A DNA stretch of 64,000 nucleotides from Sanguinoderma infundibulare. Its lineage: Eukaryota; Basidiomycota; Agaricomycetes; Polyporales; Polyporaceae. Of this stretch, positions 10,606-20,541 are shown piece by piece. Every line of letters starts with the position of its first letter. The first letter of the stretch is position 1. Location: positions 186,001-250,000 of the forward strand of contig JAVLRN010000019.1 of assembly GCA_032821775.1 (NCBI GenBank). The letters are read 5' to 3'. The translations under genes and the position numbers were made by a program. The notes under the pieces were generated by a model, which had not been told where the DNA came from, did no database searches, and saw nothing but the letters and a program-made list of their open reading frames with translations.

Positions 10606-11330
10606 TCAGTGCGGTTGTGGGGGGTTACGTACGTGCACGCCGTGCGTGTCCGTGAATTTGACCAGGTGAGCGCGATAGATTGTCGTTCCGCGACCGCTGG
10701 GCACAGGCTGACTGCGCATAAGTATCATAGAACGATTCCAGCGTGCGGCAACCAATAATCTCATGACAAGGCAGGGTCGAATGGGACGACAGCGGAATTG
10801 AGAAGCGTTCGGCGTGGGAGGGCGCACTCACATCGTCTGAATCGCGTTCGATGTCGAATTCGGTGCTCGCTCCTTTTGGGCATAGCACGCGCGCCGGTGG
10901 CTTTTGTATGTCGACTACAGCCGGGCGGGTTCGCAGGCTCAGGCTGACCTGTCATTTGAACTGTATAGGACCGAGGGTTGGGAGAAAGGTGGGGCGGGTT
11001 GACTCTCATCCCAGAGACGTTGCCATGGAAATTCGTCAATGCGGCGGGTGTACGTACGTATGGTATGTACATACGTGTTGAAGGGACAGTCGATTGTTCC
11101 AGTTCGATTGGCGCCCCAGGGCCGGGCAACCCACGTTTGTTTCTGGCGCGGTGCAAGAAGCATTCAAGAGAAGGAGAAGGCCGGTCCCGGGGCGGGCGTT
11201 GGAAATTCGACAGGTTCAGATTGAACAGACGAATTCGGAGTCAATGCGTGCCTGGGACTCGGACTCGGATGGGATGTTCCGCCTGTGGATGTAAAGATGT
11301 GAGATGGAGTGAGTTATGAGCGAGAGAGAT
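10606..11330 (-). pseudogene. Minus-strand exon cluster of unknown gene, frame broken (unit 1)
   Basis: On minus the first exon-like piece (about 11283-11164) is Ser/Pro-rich (HPSPSPRHALTPNSS, EPVEFPTPAPGPAFSFS). The next, ending in an acidic STEFDIERDSDD at about 10833, is followed by a GTGAGT donor. A further piece with RSRNDNLSR lies near 10690. Compared with unit 3, units 1 and 2 lack two bases near 10673, which breaks the frame that unit 3 keeps open to a later stop. The cluster is divergent to the G-alpha gene. Family not recognised. Confidence 0.25.
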
Positions 11331-12124
11331 AGAGGTGGCGAACGGGATCTGGGAAGAGACATTTTGGAAAGGCTGGTGAGAACGCGTTGGAGAGACAAGC
11401 ATGTGCATATGCGGATGGGGAATGGGGAAAGGCGTCCGGGGTGAGATGGGGCCGGGTCTGGTCGCTGTCGCAGCAGAAGAGGGCGCCGGAGGGAGAACGG
11501 AGGAGGTGGGCGAAGACAATATGACCGAATGGGAGGGCTGGGCTGGACCCTGACGTGGACGGGTACGTACTGCGAATAACATCATAGGGCGGCGCGAGAG
11601 AAGGCAAAGGACGCTCGCGGGGGAAATAAATGCGGGATGGGCACCTGGAATTCGAACGGACATTGGACGCGCTGGCGAGGCGAGCGGCGAGGGCCGCATG
11701 TCGGCCGGACGTATTTACTATTTCTTGGACTTGGCCGTGGCCGGTGATGGTGTTCTGCGTAGAAGGACGCTATCGGCCATGGAGTGTTCGATGGACGGGC
11801 GTGGACGGAGGCTGTTCGGGCACAGCAGACTGGGAACAATGGCCAAAGGACGGGGCGATCGAGGAGCAGAGCGAGGGCGATGAGATTCCGGCGGGGACGA
11901 CGGTGCTGGGGCCCGTTGGCGATGAGTGGATCGGCGGCGGGCGAGTGCTGGGGGAAGAGATGGGAGAGCTGTGCAGAGGTTGGCAAAGGCAGCGGCAGAT
12001 TCGATTCTGATCTGGGGGCTGGCGAGGCTGGCAGGGACAGCCGGCAAGGGCAGCCACTCGCGCCGGATCAGAGCCCGCTCCGCCGCGTCCGGCTCGCTGG
12101 GTGGGGCGTTTGGCGTGGGCGACC
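11331..12124. other. Intergenic region between divergent transcripts (unit 1)
   Basis: It separates the minus-strand exon cluster from the plus-strand G-alpha gene and probably holds promoters for both. Open frames on both strands here overlap each other and have no recognizable domain. Equivalents are 32711-33504 and 53958-54751. Confidence 0.3.
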
Positions 12125-12353
12125 GCACTTGATTCACTTTCCGTACTTGACATCCATCGCACCCAGTCCTTGGCCGCCCTCTGCTTGCGCGACCGCCACA
12201 CGCTCCCTCTCTTCCTACTCTCTCCCAGAACGCCCTCGCACCTTGCTTTTCTGCCTGGCGCCCGCCTGCCACATACCGCTCTCCTCCATCGCCATTCCTT
12301 CCTCTCACCCTCCCTCATCTTGCCCCTCCTCGTCTCCGCCGCTCCGCCAGACG
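12125..12353 (+). promoter_or_regulatory. Pyrimidine-rich leader upstream of G-alpha (unit 1)
   Basis: A C/T-dominated stretch immediately before the G-alpha ATG, typical of a fungal transcription start and 5' untranslated leader. No TATA box is obvious. It is nearly unchanged at 33505-33733 and 54752-54980, so the P-loop-deleted unit 3 gene keeps the same upstream region. Confidence 0.35.
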
Positions 12354-15133
12354 ATGCGCACCGCGTCCAACCGCTCCGCCGGCCGCTCCCAGCCCGATCC
12401 TCGCATTCCTCGCGCGATGCCCGATCACGATCCCTTCGCAGACCTCCTCCGCCCGCCTCCCGACGAAACTCCAGAGCAGCGCCAAGCCCGCCTCGACAGG
12501 GAGGAGGAGGCCCGCAAGCGCAGCGAGAACATCGACCGCATGCTCCGGCACGACGACAAGAGCCGCCGCAGGAAAAAGACCGTCAAGGTCCTCCTCCTCG
12601 GCCAGAGCGAGAGCGGCAAGAGCACCACCCTCAAGCGTGAGTCCCTCCCCCTCCCGCGCCCCCGTCTTTCTTATGTCTCCGGCTTGGGGTTCTGTCCGTG
12701 CGTTTGCCCCGCGAGAGTCCCGTCTGTTATATTCTCCATCGCGCGGTACGTCCGCATACAAGGACACCGTGGGGCGCTGTACAAGGTTCACTGGGACGGC
12801 CGAATCTCCAGGCACTCAGGCTGAGCGCAGGTACGACACGTCGACGGGTCCGTTACGAGACTTGCTGTGTCGCCTTGGGACATGTCACAGACACAGCCAG
12901 AGACTCTGATCGCGAGCTCCTCTTCTCTGACATGAGATCGCCCCCTCCCTCCAAGCGCCCAAAGACGATCGACCGTACTCCCTGCCACGGCCACCGTCTG
13001 CCGAATTTTATGGTCCCCGGTCGTTTCTCTGACCGGCCTCGCCTATGAGGTTTACGCCAAGTCCCAAGGATCGTCTGTGGCCTTTGTCGACATCACCTGT
13101 GAACAGTGGTTTATCTGTCCTCGTTCTCTCTTTCTGTTTGCGGATACCAGAGTACTTTCATGCCCTCACCTCCGCCCTACCATCTCAAGCCGCGTTTGTG
13201 ATGGACCGCATGTTGCTCACCGTTCTCTTGTCGGACAGAGTTCCAGCTGCTGCACACACCTGCCGCGTTCCACAAGGAACGAATAGCGTGGCGGCTCGTT
13301 ATCTACCTTAACCTCGTCCGCTCCATCCGCCGGTGAGTCCCCTTCGTGGACGCTGACCCGTGCTGGTCCATGCTGATCGTCTTCCCGTAAAATGTTGCAG
13401 TATCCTCGAGGCTATCGCCCCGGAAGACAACAATGCCCTCGACGAGGACGACTACTTCGGGGACAGCACCGAGACCGCATCGATTATCATCTCGGGCGCC
13501 GATCGCCCGTCCTCGTTCGCGAACCAGCAGCCCAACTACGAGTCGTACCGCCGCCGCCTCGCGCCGCTCATGGACCTCGAACAGCGCCTCATCGGCGTCC
13601 TCTCCGACCCGGAGGAGAGCGACAGGGAGGCGACCCACCTTCCGGGGAGCTACCCGCACGGGCACGGACACGCTCACGCGTCCTCGTCGCCATCGCTCAT
13701 GACCCCCTCGACATCCACTTCGTCCGGGTCGACGACGACGTCCTTCTCGACCTTCGCCCACTCCCACTCCCACTCCCATTCCCTGTCTCACGCCCACTCC
13801 TCCACTCACCTGTCCGAGCGCCCGCCTCCGATTGCCATCCCTACAGCATCTGCGGCCGGTCCCTCGCGTCCGCACCCAGGACAAGGGCAGACGTCGCCCC
13901 GCTCCCCAACGTCCGCCGCGGCCTCACAGCCGACGCACGAGCTCGCGCTCCGGACGGGCTCCAAGTGGCGGGAGCGGTTCGCGTTGGGCAAGATCCAGAG
14001 CGGGAGCCCAAAGAGTGCGCACTCGGGCGAGCTCGAGGGCTGGTGGGAGGACCCGATGGACCCGGTGCACGTCCTGAACAGGTGCGCGCCTGCGATGACG
14101 GAGCTGTGGCGGGACGGTAAGGTGCGGCAGCGGCTGGCGGGCAAGGGGATTAGGTTGGAGGAGAGCAGCGGGTTGTGAGTTGGATCGTCTTTTTTTCTGC
14201 GGGTGGGCACAGTGCTAACGGATGAATTTTTTCTTGCGGGTGAAGCTACTTGGACGAGATCGATCGGATAACGGCCAAGATGTACTTTCCGACCGACGGT
14301 GAGTTTGGTTTTATTCGCGCATACAGCCATGGTCTTATACTGTCGGCGGGGTTGAAAAGACGACGTGCTGAAGGCGCGGCTGAAGACGACGGGCGTCGTG
14401 GAGCACAAGTTCACGCTGGCAAAGGACACCGAGTTCCGCGGCGTCCAGTGGGTGATATACGACGTCGGCGGCGCGCGAAATCAGCGGCAGGCCTGGGCGC
14501 CATACTTTGATGACGGTGAGTAGGGCGTCGAGGGCGAACTCGTGCTCAGGGAAGCTGACGACGGACCCGACAGTCAACGCCATTATTTTTCTCGCACCCA
14601 TCAGCGTGTTCGATCAGCAGCTGGCGGAGGTGCGTGCCTGTTAGGAACCGGAACCGCAACACGGCGGCTGACTGTCGGTTTTTTTTTCGATCCAGGACCC
14701 GAAAGTGAACCGAATGGAGGACTCGTTCATGCTGTGGAAGTCGGTGATCGAGAGCAGGCTGCTGGCGCACGTGAACATTGTGCTGTTCCTGAACAAGTGC
14801 GACCTGCTGAGGAAGAAGCTCGAGAGCGGCGTGCGGCTGAGCCGCTACATGCCGTCGTACAACCGGCCGAACGACTACGAGACTGTATCACAGTGTACGT
14901 CCTTTGCTCCTTTCGGACCAGACGGACACAGGCACTGACGTGAGTTTCGCTATACAGACTTCCGGAGCCGATTTGGCGCGACGCACCAGCAGCTGTCGCC
15001 GGTCGAGAGACTTGTGCAGGGGCGTGGGGGTCGCGTATGTTCGGACGGAGCGCGCGCGCATGTATTTGTGGTTACGGACGCGTATCTATGCAATTCGCAC
15101 GCTGAGAATGACCGGGACGAGTGCTTGAGATAG
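12354..15133 (+). CDS. Atypical G-protein alpha subunit (unit 1), 8 exons
   Basis: Exons: 12354-12636, 13239-13332, 13401-14174, 14246-14298, 14360-14515, 14574-14629, 14696-14894, 14958-15133; 596 residues against about 350 for a classical G-alpha. It should bind GTP and act in receptor signalling at the membrane. Seen: P-loop GQSESGKST (83-91); FQLLHTPAAFHKERIAWRL just after; switch I DVLKARLKTTG (404-413 region) with Arg408 and the Mg-binding Thr; DVGGAR (436-441), where Ala440 replaces the usual catalytic Gln; NKCD (505-508); a weak G5-like VVTDA (576-580). A Ser/Thr/His-rich insert (about 208-262) lies in the helical domain. There is no MGxxxS myristoylation start, and the last helix is short. 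A second in-frame ATG is at 12417. The GQSESGKST type is known from basidiomycete atypical G-alphas. Intron 3 has a CTAAC branch site. Confidence 0.88.
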
Positions 15134-15253
15134 GGAATGGATTTGTGAACAGCCCGGACGGAATGGACTTGTGAACAGTCCGGTAGGGGATGGTTTTGTG
15201 AACAGTCCGGACGGGCGAGGGAATGGGTTTGTGAACAGTCCGGACAGGTGAAT
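15134..15253. repeat. Minisatellite after G-alpha stop (unit 1, about 4 units)
   Basis: Imperfect repeats of about 25-33 bases sharing TTTGTGAACAGTCCGGAC begin one base after the stop codon, so they lie in the presumed 3' untranslated region. Copy number differs between units: about 4 here, 3 in unit 2 and 6 in unit 3. Confidence 0.85.
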
Positions 15254-15796
15254 CCGGACGGTGGGAGGAGAGCGGGAGAGAGCCCGCGCGAGCTCTGCGA
15301 GTACGCGTGCCCCTCCTCGGAACTACAGCTATCTATGTACAGACACGTTCACTCGCGACGGGAGGACTCGACTCAGGAGGAGGGAGAGGAGAGCGGGGAG
15401 AATACCGCGGGGATAACGCTACCTACGTACAGTCTGCGCGGGGGAGGGAAACAGAAACTCGTAGTTTTGCTGCAACTCTACTACAGTGGTACATCACATA
15501 GAACCCAGCTCTCGGCGCGATCGTACACGACAGCAGAGACACACGCCCGTACCGCGCGATCCATGTCTCGTAAAAATGCAAGCAGTTTGTGATCGCCTTC
15601 ACGGGCTTGAAGTCGTCCATGTTGTGCACGAACACCTGCCAGCAACGCGTCCGCATTCAACATCCGTCCATCCGGCCATCACACAAAGGGCAACATGAAG
15701 GAAGAGAAAAGGACGCACAGTGGTCTTCACAACCTGTCCCAGCTCCCCCGGCCGGACACGGACGAACTGGGAGAACCCCGGTCAGTGGGCCCGAGA
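15254..15796. other. No supported gene; degenerate minus-strand frame
   Basis: On minus, 15656-15560 reads WQVFVHNMDDFKPVKAITNC and looks exon-like, but it cannot be joined to a known family. Unit 3 lacks about 0.1 kb of the left part (compare 56100-56150). Confidence 0.25.
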
Positions 15797-15930
15797 CGTC
15801 GAACGTAGTTGTCAGCCGGATACAGCACCGACCGGCTGTTACGAAGCTTGAACATCCAGGGGGATTCGAGATCCATGTTGGTGAGATTGGCAAGCGCGCC
15901 ACGCCCGCAAATCGAGTCCCGCCTGTGGAC
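15797..15930 (-). pseudogene. Ufd1-like N-terminal fragment (unit 1)
   Basis: The minus frame contains ALANLTNMDLESPWMFKLRN. This resembles the start of the Ufd1 double-psi beta-barrel (PSALA.LTN.D.ESPW.F.LRN), the ubiquitin-binding cofactor of Cdc48/p97. The expected next motif (THAGVLEF) is absent; the frame goes on as SRSVLYPADNYVR. Only this short block supports the call, and chance resemblance is possible. It is preserved at 37153-37286 and 56549-56682. Confidence 0.3.
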
Positions 15931-16152
15931 GTCAAATTGAGAACGACTTCGAGGTAATACCGTGCTCGGAGAGTACGCACCGTGCAAATGAGAACGTCGA
16001 TCCGGACGCCCGCCTCGAGACCGCCTTGCGAAGGTCGTCGTTCGGGTGCCGCGTCTCCGTCCGGATATCTGTCGACGTCCGGCAGCATACTCCCATGGTC
16101 GTAGAGCATTGACACCCCGGACGATAGAGGAGTACGGCAAGAACTCACCGAC

Positions 16153-16206
16153 ATCTTGTCCGCGATCTCGGGGTTGACGTACACGACGATGTCGTCCTTG
16201 ACCGGG
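16153..16206 (-). pseudogene. Second DIVVYVNPEIADK exon remnant (unit 1)
   Basis: The minus frame reads DDIVVYVNPEIADKM between a probable acceptor (CAAG at about 16198) and a donor (GTGAGT, about 16140-16145). The nucleotides closely match 115-165, so the same exon exists twice per unit in different contexts. Family unknown. Confidence 0.4.
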
Positions 16207-16226
16207 CTGTGCGGCATCCCACGTCC

Positions 16227-16346
16227 GTGTGAACGTGAGCTCAAATCCGAATCCGGAATGAACCATACCGTATGCTCACCGAGTACCAAGTCCGCGCGCG
16301 ATGATCTTCAAGTGGCCGAAGGGGCTGAGGTCGGGATAATACGTCG
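16227..16346 (-). repeat. Duplicated exon block, copy 1 (DLSPFGHLKIIAR)
   Basis: This stretch and 16715-16824 are imperfect direct repeats of about 110-120 bases. On minus each encodes DLSPxxHLKIxAR followed by a GTGAGC donor and an intron with similar sequence, so an exon with its flanking intron was duplicated. Equivalents: 37583-37702 and 56979-57098. Confidence 0.55.
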
Positions 16347-16714
16347 AACGACCAGTCCGCCATCTTGACACGCCAGACGGACGATGAACTCAGTCACCCA
16401 GTGGAACCCCTTGCCTACGCCGCTATTTCGACATCGCCGTCGCCATCAGTGTCCGGTACCATGCATCGACAGAAACGCACGGAAAGAACTCACCTGAGAG
16501 TTTATGTTCGAAGGAACCATCAGGCCCGGATATGTATGGGGCGCGGGCAGCCGTGTCGGCAAAGATGAAGGTGTGAAATGCGGACACTCTCCCCGTTCCC
16601 GAGAATGACGGCCGACATCCTGAGATGTCGCTGCAACGCAGGTAGAGCAGGTAGATGCAAAGGAGAGCACATCGGAGACATCGGTGAGGCAATTGCAGGC
16701 CAAACGGCCATAAG

Positions 16715-16824
16715 GTGCGAACGTGAGCGTAAGTCCGGAATGAACCATTCGGAGGGTTGCTCACCGAGCGCGCGGTAATCTTCAAGTGGTCGAGAGGGCT
16801 GAGGTCGGAATGACGTGCCGTCGG
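16715..16824 (-). repeat. Duplicated exon block, copy 2 (DLSPLDHLKITAR)
   Basis: Partner of 16227-16346. The coding-like frame has a TGA just upstream, so this copy is broken. Equivalents: 38071-38180 and 57467-57576. Confidence 0.5.
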
Positions 16825-17443
16825 ACAGCCTTCAAGTCATCCTGCTGTCAGAACGTTAAAAGGCAATCAGTGGCGCGTACGCGTCGAAGAAAACAAACAG
16901 GACTCACAGAGGCTCCGCCTGGGGTTCGCTCAGCGTCGATCCCGGACGCCACACAGAGCTCTGCAGTCCCGCGCGACCGGGGATCCATCAGTGTGAGGAT
17001 GCAGAAAGTCGACGTGCTTACCGGACGGACGTACGAGCGAATTGCACGTGCCGAGAAGCGACTCGGACGCGAACGTCGCAGACGTAGCTTGTATGGAGGG
17101 GACTACGACGAAGGAGAGCATGGATCACATGGAAGACAGGGAGGTTTGGGGAGAGAGGGGAGGGGAAAGTCGCTGGGGGCCAGCAAGACGACTTTGAAAC
17201 GGCGACGGCGTTACCTTGAGCAAAAGCTGATGTGTAAGCACTGCGAGCAATATTAGATGCTTACCGCTATCCCTGCGGTTAAAGTCATTTGATGGCGCGG
17301 TATCTCCGCGTCGTGAGGTGGTTTGAAATGCCCGATCGTCGTGAATCTGAAGATATCCGAAACGCGCGTCCCGAAATGGTTTCTTCCGCATTGGAACGCG
17401 AACGAATGCATCAAGCGGAAGCTCGCTCTAGAAGAGCGGCTAT
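16825..17443. other. Degenerate minus-strand exons, unassigned
   Basis: Exon-like minus frames with GTGAGT and GTAAGC donors occur (for example LMDPRSRGTAELCVASGIDA near 16980-16940) without a recognizable family. A plus frame 16786-17256 overlaps and is probably a shadow. Confidence 0.25.
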
Positions 17444-18066
17444 GTGGGAGCAGGCACCGCAGGTGCTGGTGTTGGAGACGGGTGGCGGGCGGCGGAGGAT
17501 TGGGCGTGGCCACCCGCACCGGCGACGCGGACGCACTCTCTGGGACAGGCGTCGTCCCAGGTTTCGCGGGCAGTGAGGGGTGAAGGGGGACAGCAGCAGT
17601 GGGTGGCGGGTGCGCTCTTGGAGGTGGCAGAGGATCTTGCGATCCCGAGATAGACAATAGCGAACGCCGCCGCGGCGCTTGCGCCGTCCTTGCGCGCGCG
17701 GCCTTCGCGCGAGCTGCTGCGACGCGTTCCGCCTGCTTCGTGAGCTGCTTCTTCCGCATGTCGATGCGCGCATCTTCCTGTTTGATATTTTTGACAAAGC
17801 CTTTGACGTCCTCGGGCCTGCGAAAATAAGGACCGTGGTTGCAATACCGCGGCGAATGGATACGCACTAGAACGGGTGCTGTGGATGCCACAATCCCGGT
17901 ACCCCATCTCCGGAAACTCCGTCAACGGCGCGCTTCTGTACCGGTACGGCCACGGCTCCTGATCCACCCTCATCTTTTCTCGCACGCCCTCCGTCGCTTC
18001 CTCCAACCCGACCTCCCTCTTCTCCCCATCAACCTCGACATGCTGTTCCTGTGCACGCGTGAACAA
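17444..18066 (-). pseudogene. THOC1-like copy B, C-terminal part (unit 1)
   Basis: On minus, 18066-17880 encodes EVGLEEATEGVREKMRVDQE, EPWPYRY and PLTEFPEMGYRDLWH pieces (the last needs the -1 reading kept in unit 2). After a short intron, 17830-17670 encodes EDVKGFVKNIKQEDARIDMR then KKQLTKQAERVAAARAKAA, followed by a Pro/Ala-rich stretch with PLHPSLPAKPGTTP. It lies downstream of the THOC1-like N-terminal part on the same strand and resembles my recollection of fungal THOC1 C-terminal regions. The KGFVKNIKQED frame is open only in unit 1; units 2 and 3 share a 4-base loss there. Confidence 0.45.
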
Positions 18067-18148
18067 AAGGCGATGTTTAAGGATGGGAATATCAGGTACG
18101 TACGGCCGCCATCCTTAAATCCAATTGATGTCGCAAAGTCGTTTGAAA

Positions 18149-18195
18149 TGGATACACGCGAGATTCTGAATACTCGCGAATCTCGCGTGTATCCA
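18149..18195. repeat. 18-base perfect inverted repeat (hairpin) in unit 1
   Basis: TGGATACACGCGAGATTC at 18149-18166 is the exact reverse complement of 18178-18195, with an 11-base loop. A second inverted repeat lies next to it: 11-base arms TTTAAGGATGG at 18076-18086 and 18109-18119. No poly-T run follows, so a bacterial-type terminator is not implied. Confidence 0.85.
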
Positions 18196-18536
18196 GGCAC
18201 TTTCTTCTATGTTAGACTGCGGATAAAATTAGTCTATGTGTCACCAAGCTTGTGTGCGCCGCGGAGAACGTTAAATCGGACTCGAATGGCCGATTCCAAT
18301 CGCGGTCACCGCCAAGAAGACAGGACTCGCTGGCGCCGCAGCTCTAGCCCGTCAACTCCAAGCGGCGCGTGAGGTCGGTAGAAACATCGAGTTCTAGCGG
18401 CAGCGTCGAATGCAGTGTGCCGATTCTTCTGGAGTGTATACAGAGTGCCGCTGCGGCTGTGGGAAGGCCGACGACCCGCTTGGGACCGGGCTAATCGTGA
18501 CGCCGCTGCTGGCCATGGATGAGTTCGAGACGATAC
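18196..18536. other. No gene seen between THOC1-B halves
   Basis: This stretch, with the hairpins before it, sits between the C-terminal part of THOC1-like copy B and segment B. It has no counterpart in segment A, which starts matching at 507/18537. It may be inserted sequence or a decayed exon region. Confidence 0.3.
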
Positions 18537-18949
18537 TTTGGAAGAGCTTGCTCCGGTTCAGACCTTAGGCGTATCCTATGCTGGGCGTGGGGGTCTTGGG
18601 GAGGCTGGATGGACCCGAGGGGAAGCGTCCCGGTGCGGTCGTTGCGAAACCCACTTGCACAGTGTTGGAATGTTCAATGCCAGCTTGATCTGGCGCAAGG
18701 CTTGGTACGGAGAACACTAAACCAGTCGGAAGTGAGCATTAGGAACTGTATAGCACAATTCAGCACAACCACGGCCAGAATGTTCGGAACAGGATGGAAA
18801 ACGTACCGCATAAATGAGCTTCTGATGCAACATGCCGAGAAGTTTGTTGTGGTGATAATGGAAGTGAGTGCGTTGCGAGGAGATGGCGATGATGCAAGCT
18901 CGGGCTTGCGCTTGCGGAGATTTCCGCTCTAGCGATGGACTTTCAAATT

Positions 18950-20541
18950 ATTGGTGCATGCAAGCACCGCCAAGGATGACGCGCGCAGACTAAACTCACC
19001 GCCTCGTGGTACGGACTGGATTTGGTCTTGCCCATGACTTCATTCGCAGCGGCGCTTGCCGATCCGTGTTTTGGGCTTGCAATCGCGGAAGCGGTACTTG
19101 TGCGTCGGCGATGGCAGCTTGAACATGAGCTGTGTCTCGGACGAGTGCTTGTCGTAGCTGCCCGTCGTCCGAGTCATCGCCCCCCTTGCTGCTCGCGATG
19201 CTGCCCATGTCCACGTCGTAGTAGTCACAATTCTGACCGTGGGGGCTGGCGGCCGCGGTCGTGGTGGAACGAGCGCCGTTCCCAATCGAGCCAGACTTGT
19301 CATAATACGAGCCTGTGAGGGTCGCGATGCGGCAAAGCTGTGATCAAGAGTCAGCTGTCGGTGTGAGAAACGTGGTCAGGGAAGGGATGGACCGACTGAT
19401 AGGCTCTGCCGTCCAAGAACGGGTCCCTGGGATCAAAGATGTAATTAAAGGTCCCGCTAGCCACTCCTGCCGCCGAGGACTCACTCACCAACCTGGCGCG
19501 CCTTATGCCCAGCACGTGCCACTTGAAACGTTGTAGCCACGGACGCGTACATCCGTCTCGTTGCCGCTGCACTTTTCGGTTCTGCGCGGGTCTCGGACGG
19601 GTCTGAGGAGCTGGAAGAGGAACTGCTGTCAGAAATGCGTGTCCGCGATCTCGACGTCAAGCAGCTCAGGGCCACTTCGCAAAGTAGTACTGGCTCTTCG
19701 AGGCGGTCTCCGCGAATCCAGTCTCCCGGTTCTGTTTCAGATGTCCTGCCGGCGCAGTGAGTGAGCCATTCGACTGGCTGCCAAGCGCACTTCTCCCGCT
19801 CGTGTCCATTCGTGTTGGGCCCGTCCCACATCGGCGCGTACTCTCCTCGTAAGGTTACTCCGTGAACACGCGACTGAGGAAGGTGAGGATGCGCCCTCAG
19901 AATATTGTTGTCGTGCTGGAATTGGAAAGTCGGCGGAGGAGGTCGGTGATGGACGAGGGCCTTGCTCTTCTGCGGGATCATGCCCTCGGAGAGGTGTTTC
20001 GCGGCACGGCGAGGAGGGATCTCACTGAGGACGATCTGCGCGCGACGCGACCCTATGTAAGTACGTGCACCCAGCCCTGCGTGTGTGCGTGCGTGCGCAC
20101 GTTGCCACGACGCCGCCGCGCCGTCCGACAAGCTCTAAACTCTCGAAGCCCGAAGCTCGAAGTCGCGTTCGCAGTCGGGAAGGCAGAGGCGGAGAAGAGT
20201 CTCGCAAGCCGGCCGACGCGGGATGCCCATGCCCATGCCCCGCCCGTTCTCAGAGACTGCTCTGCGAAACCACGCTGTCTGCCAGTGGCCGGTGCAACTT
20301 GTTCAGCGCGAAGTGGGAACCGCGGCGTCAGGAGCAGAAACCCGTACGTACGTATGTACGCACCTTCTCCCTTCCGAATCCACGCTCTCCCACACATCCC
20401 CCTCCCCGTCCTCTCAAATCCGGCCAGAGGTCGGAGCGATGACGTCGAGCGCACATAATCCAGAGGCTGCAATGGAGAACTTGAGATCGAGCACTCGTTG
20501 ATCCAGGAGAATATGTGCGAGCACGAGGAGATGGTCTCACG
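18950..20541 (-). pseudogene. THOC1-like copy B, N-terminal part (unit 1)
   Basis: On minus, about 20541-20485 reads ETISSCSHIFSWINECS; about 20000-19950 HLSEGMIPQKSKALV; then ITDLLRRLSNSSTTTIF followed by a TGA where family members have Cys, then GRILTFLSRVF and another stop. TLRGEYAPMWDGPN continues in a different frame. About 19680-19600 reads ELLDVEIADTHF, stop, QQFLFQLL. These blocks follow THOC1 order and show two or more stops and frameshifts. About 480 bases (20010-20490) interrupt the copy relative to copy A. A functional THOC1 gene must lie elsewhere. Confidence 0.6.
20010..20490. mobile_element. Insertion of about 480 bp in THOC1-like copy B (unit 1)
   Basis: Copy A runs directly from the FQWIKEC block into the LSEGMI block (about 1990-2010). 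Copy B has about 480 extra bases there. The insert contains a GTACGTACGTATGTACG run near 20345 and CCCATG repeats near 20225. I see no clear terminal repeats or target-site duplication, so its nature (transposable element, gained intron or tandem gain) is open. It is also present at about 41360-41830 and 60755-61230. Confidence 0.4.

Noticed and set aside
11718..12308. 196-codon minus frame upstream of G-alpha
   Set aside because: It is the complement of the C/T-rich G-alpha leader and promoter region, Arg/Pro/Ser-rich by composition only.
15134..15253. CRISPR array
   Set aside because: The units are imperfect contiguous repeats of 25-33 bases without unique spacers, in a fungal 3' region: a minisatellite.
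18149..18195. Rho-independent terminator
   Set aside because: No poly-T run follows the hairpin, and the sequence is eukaryotic.
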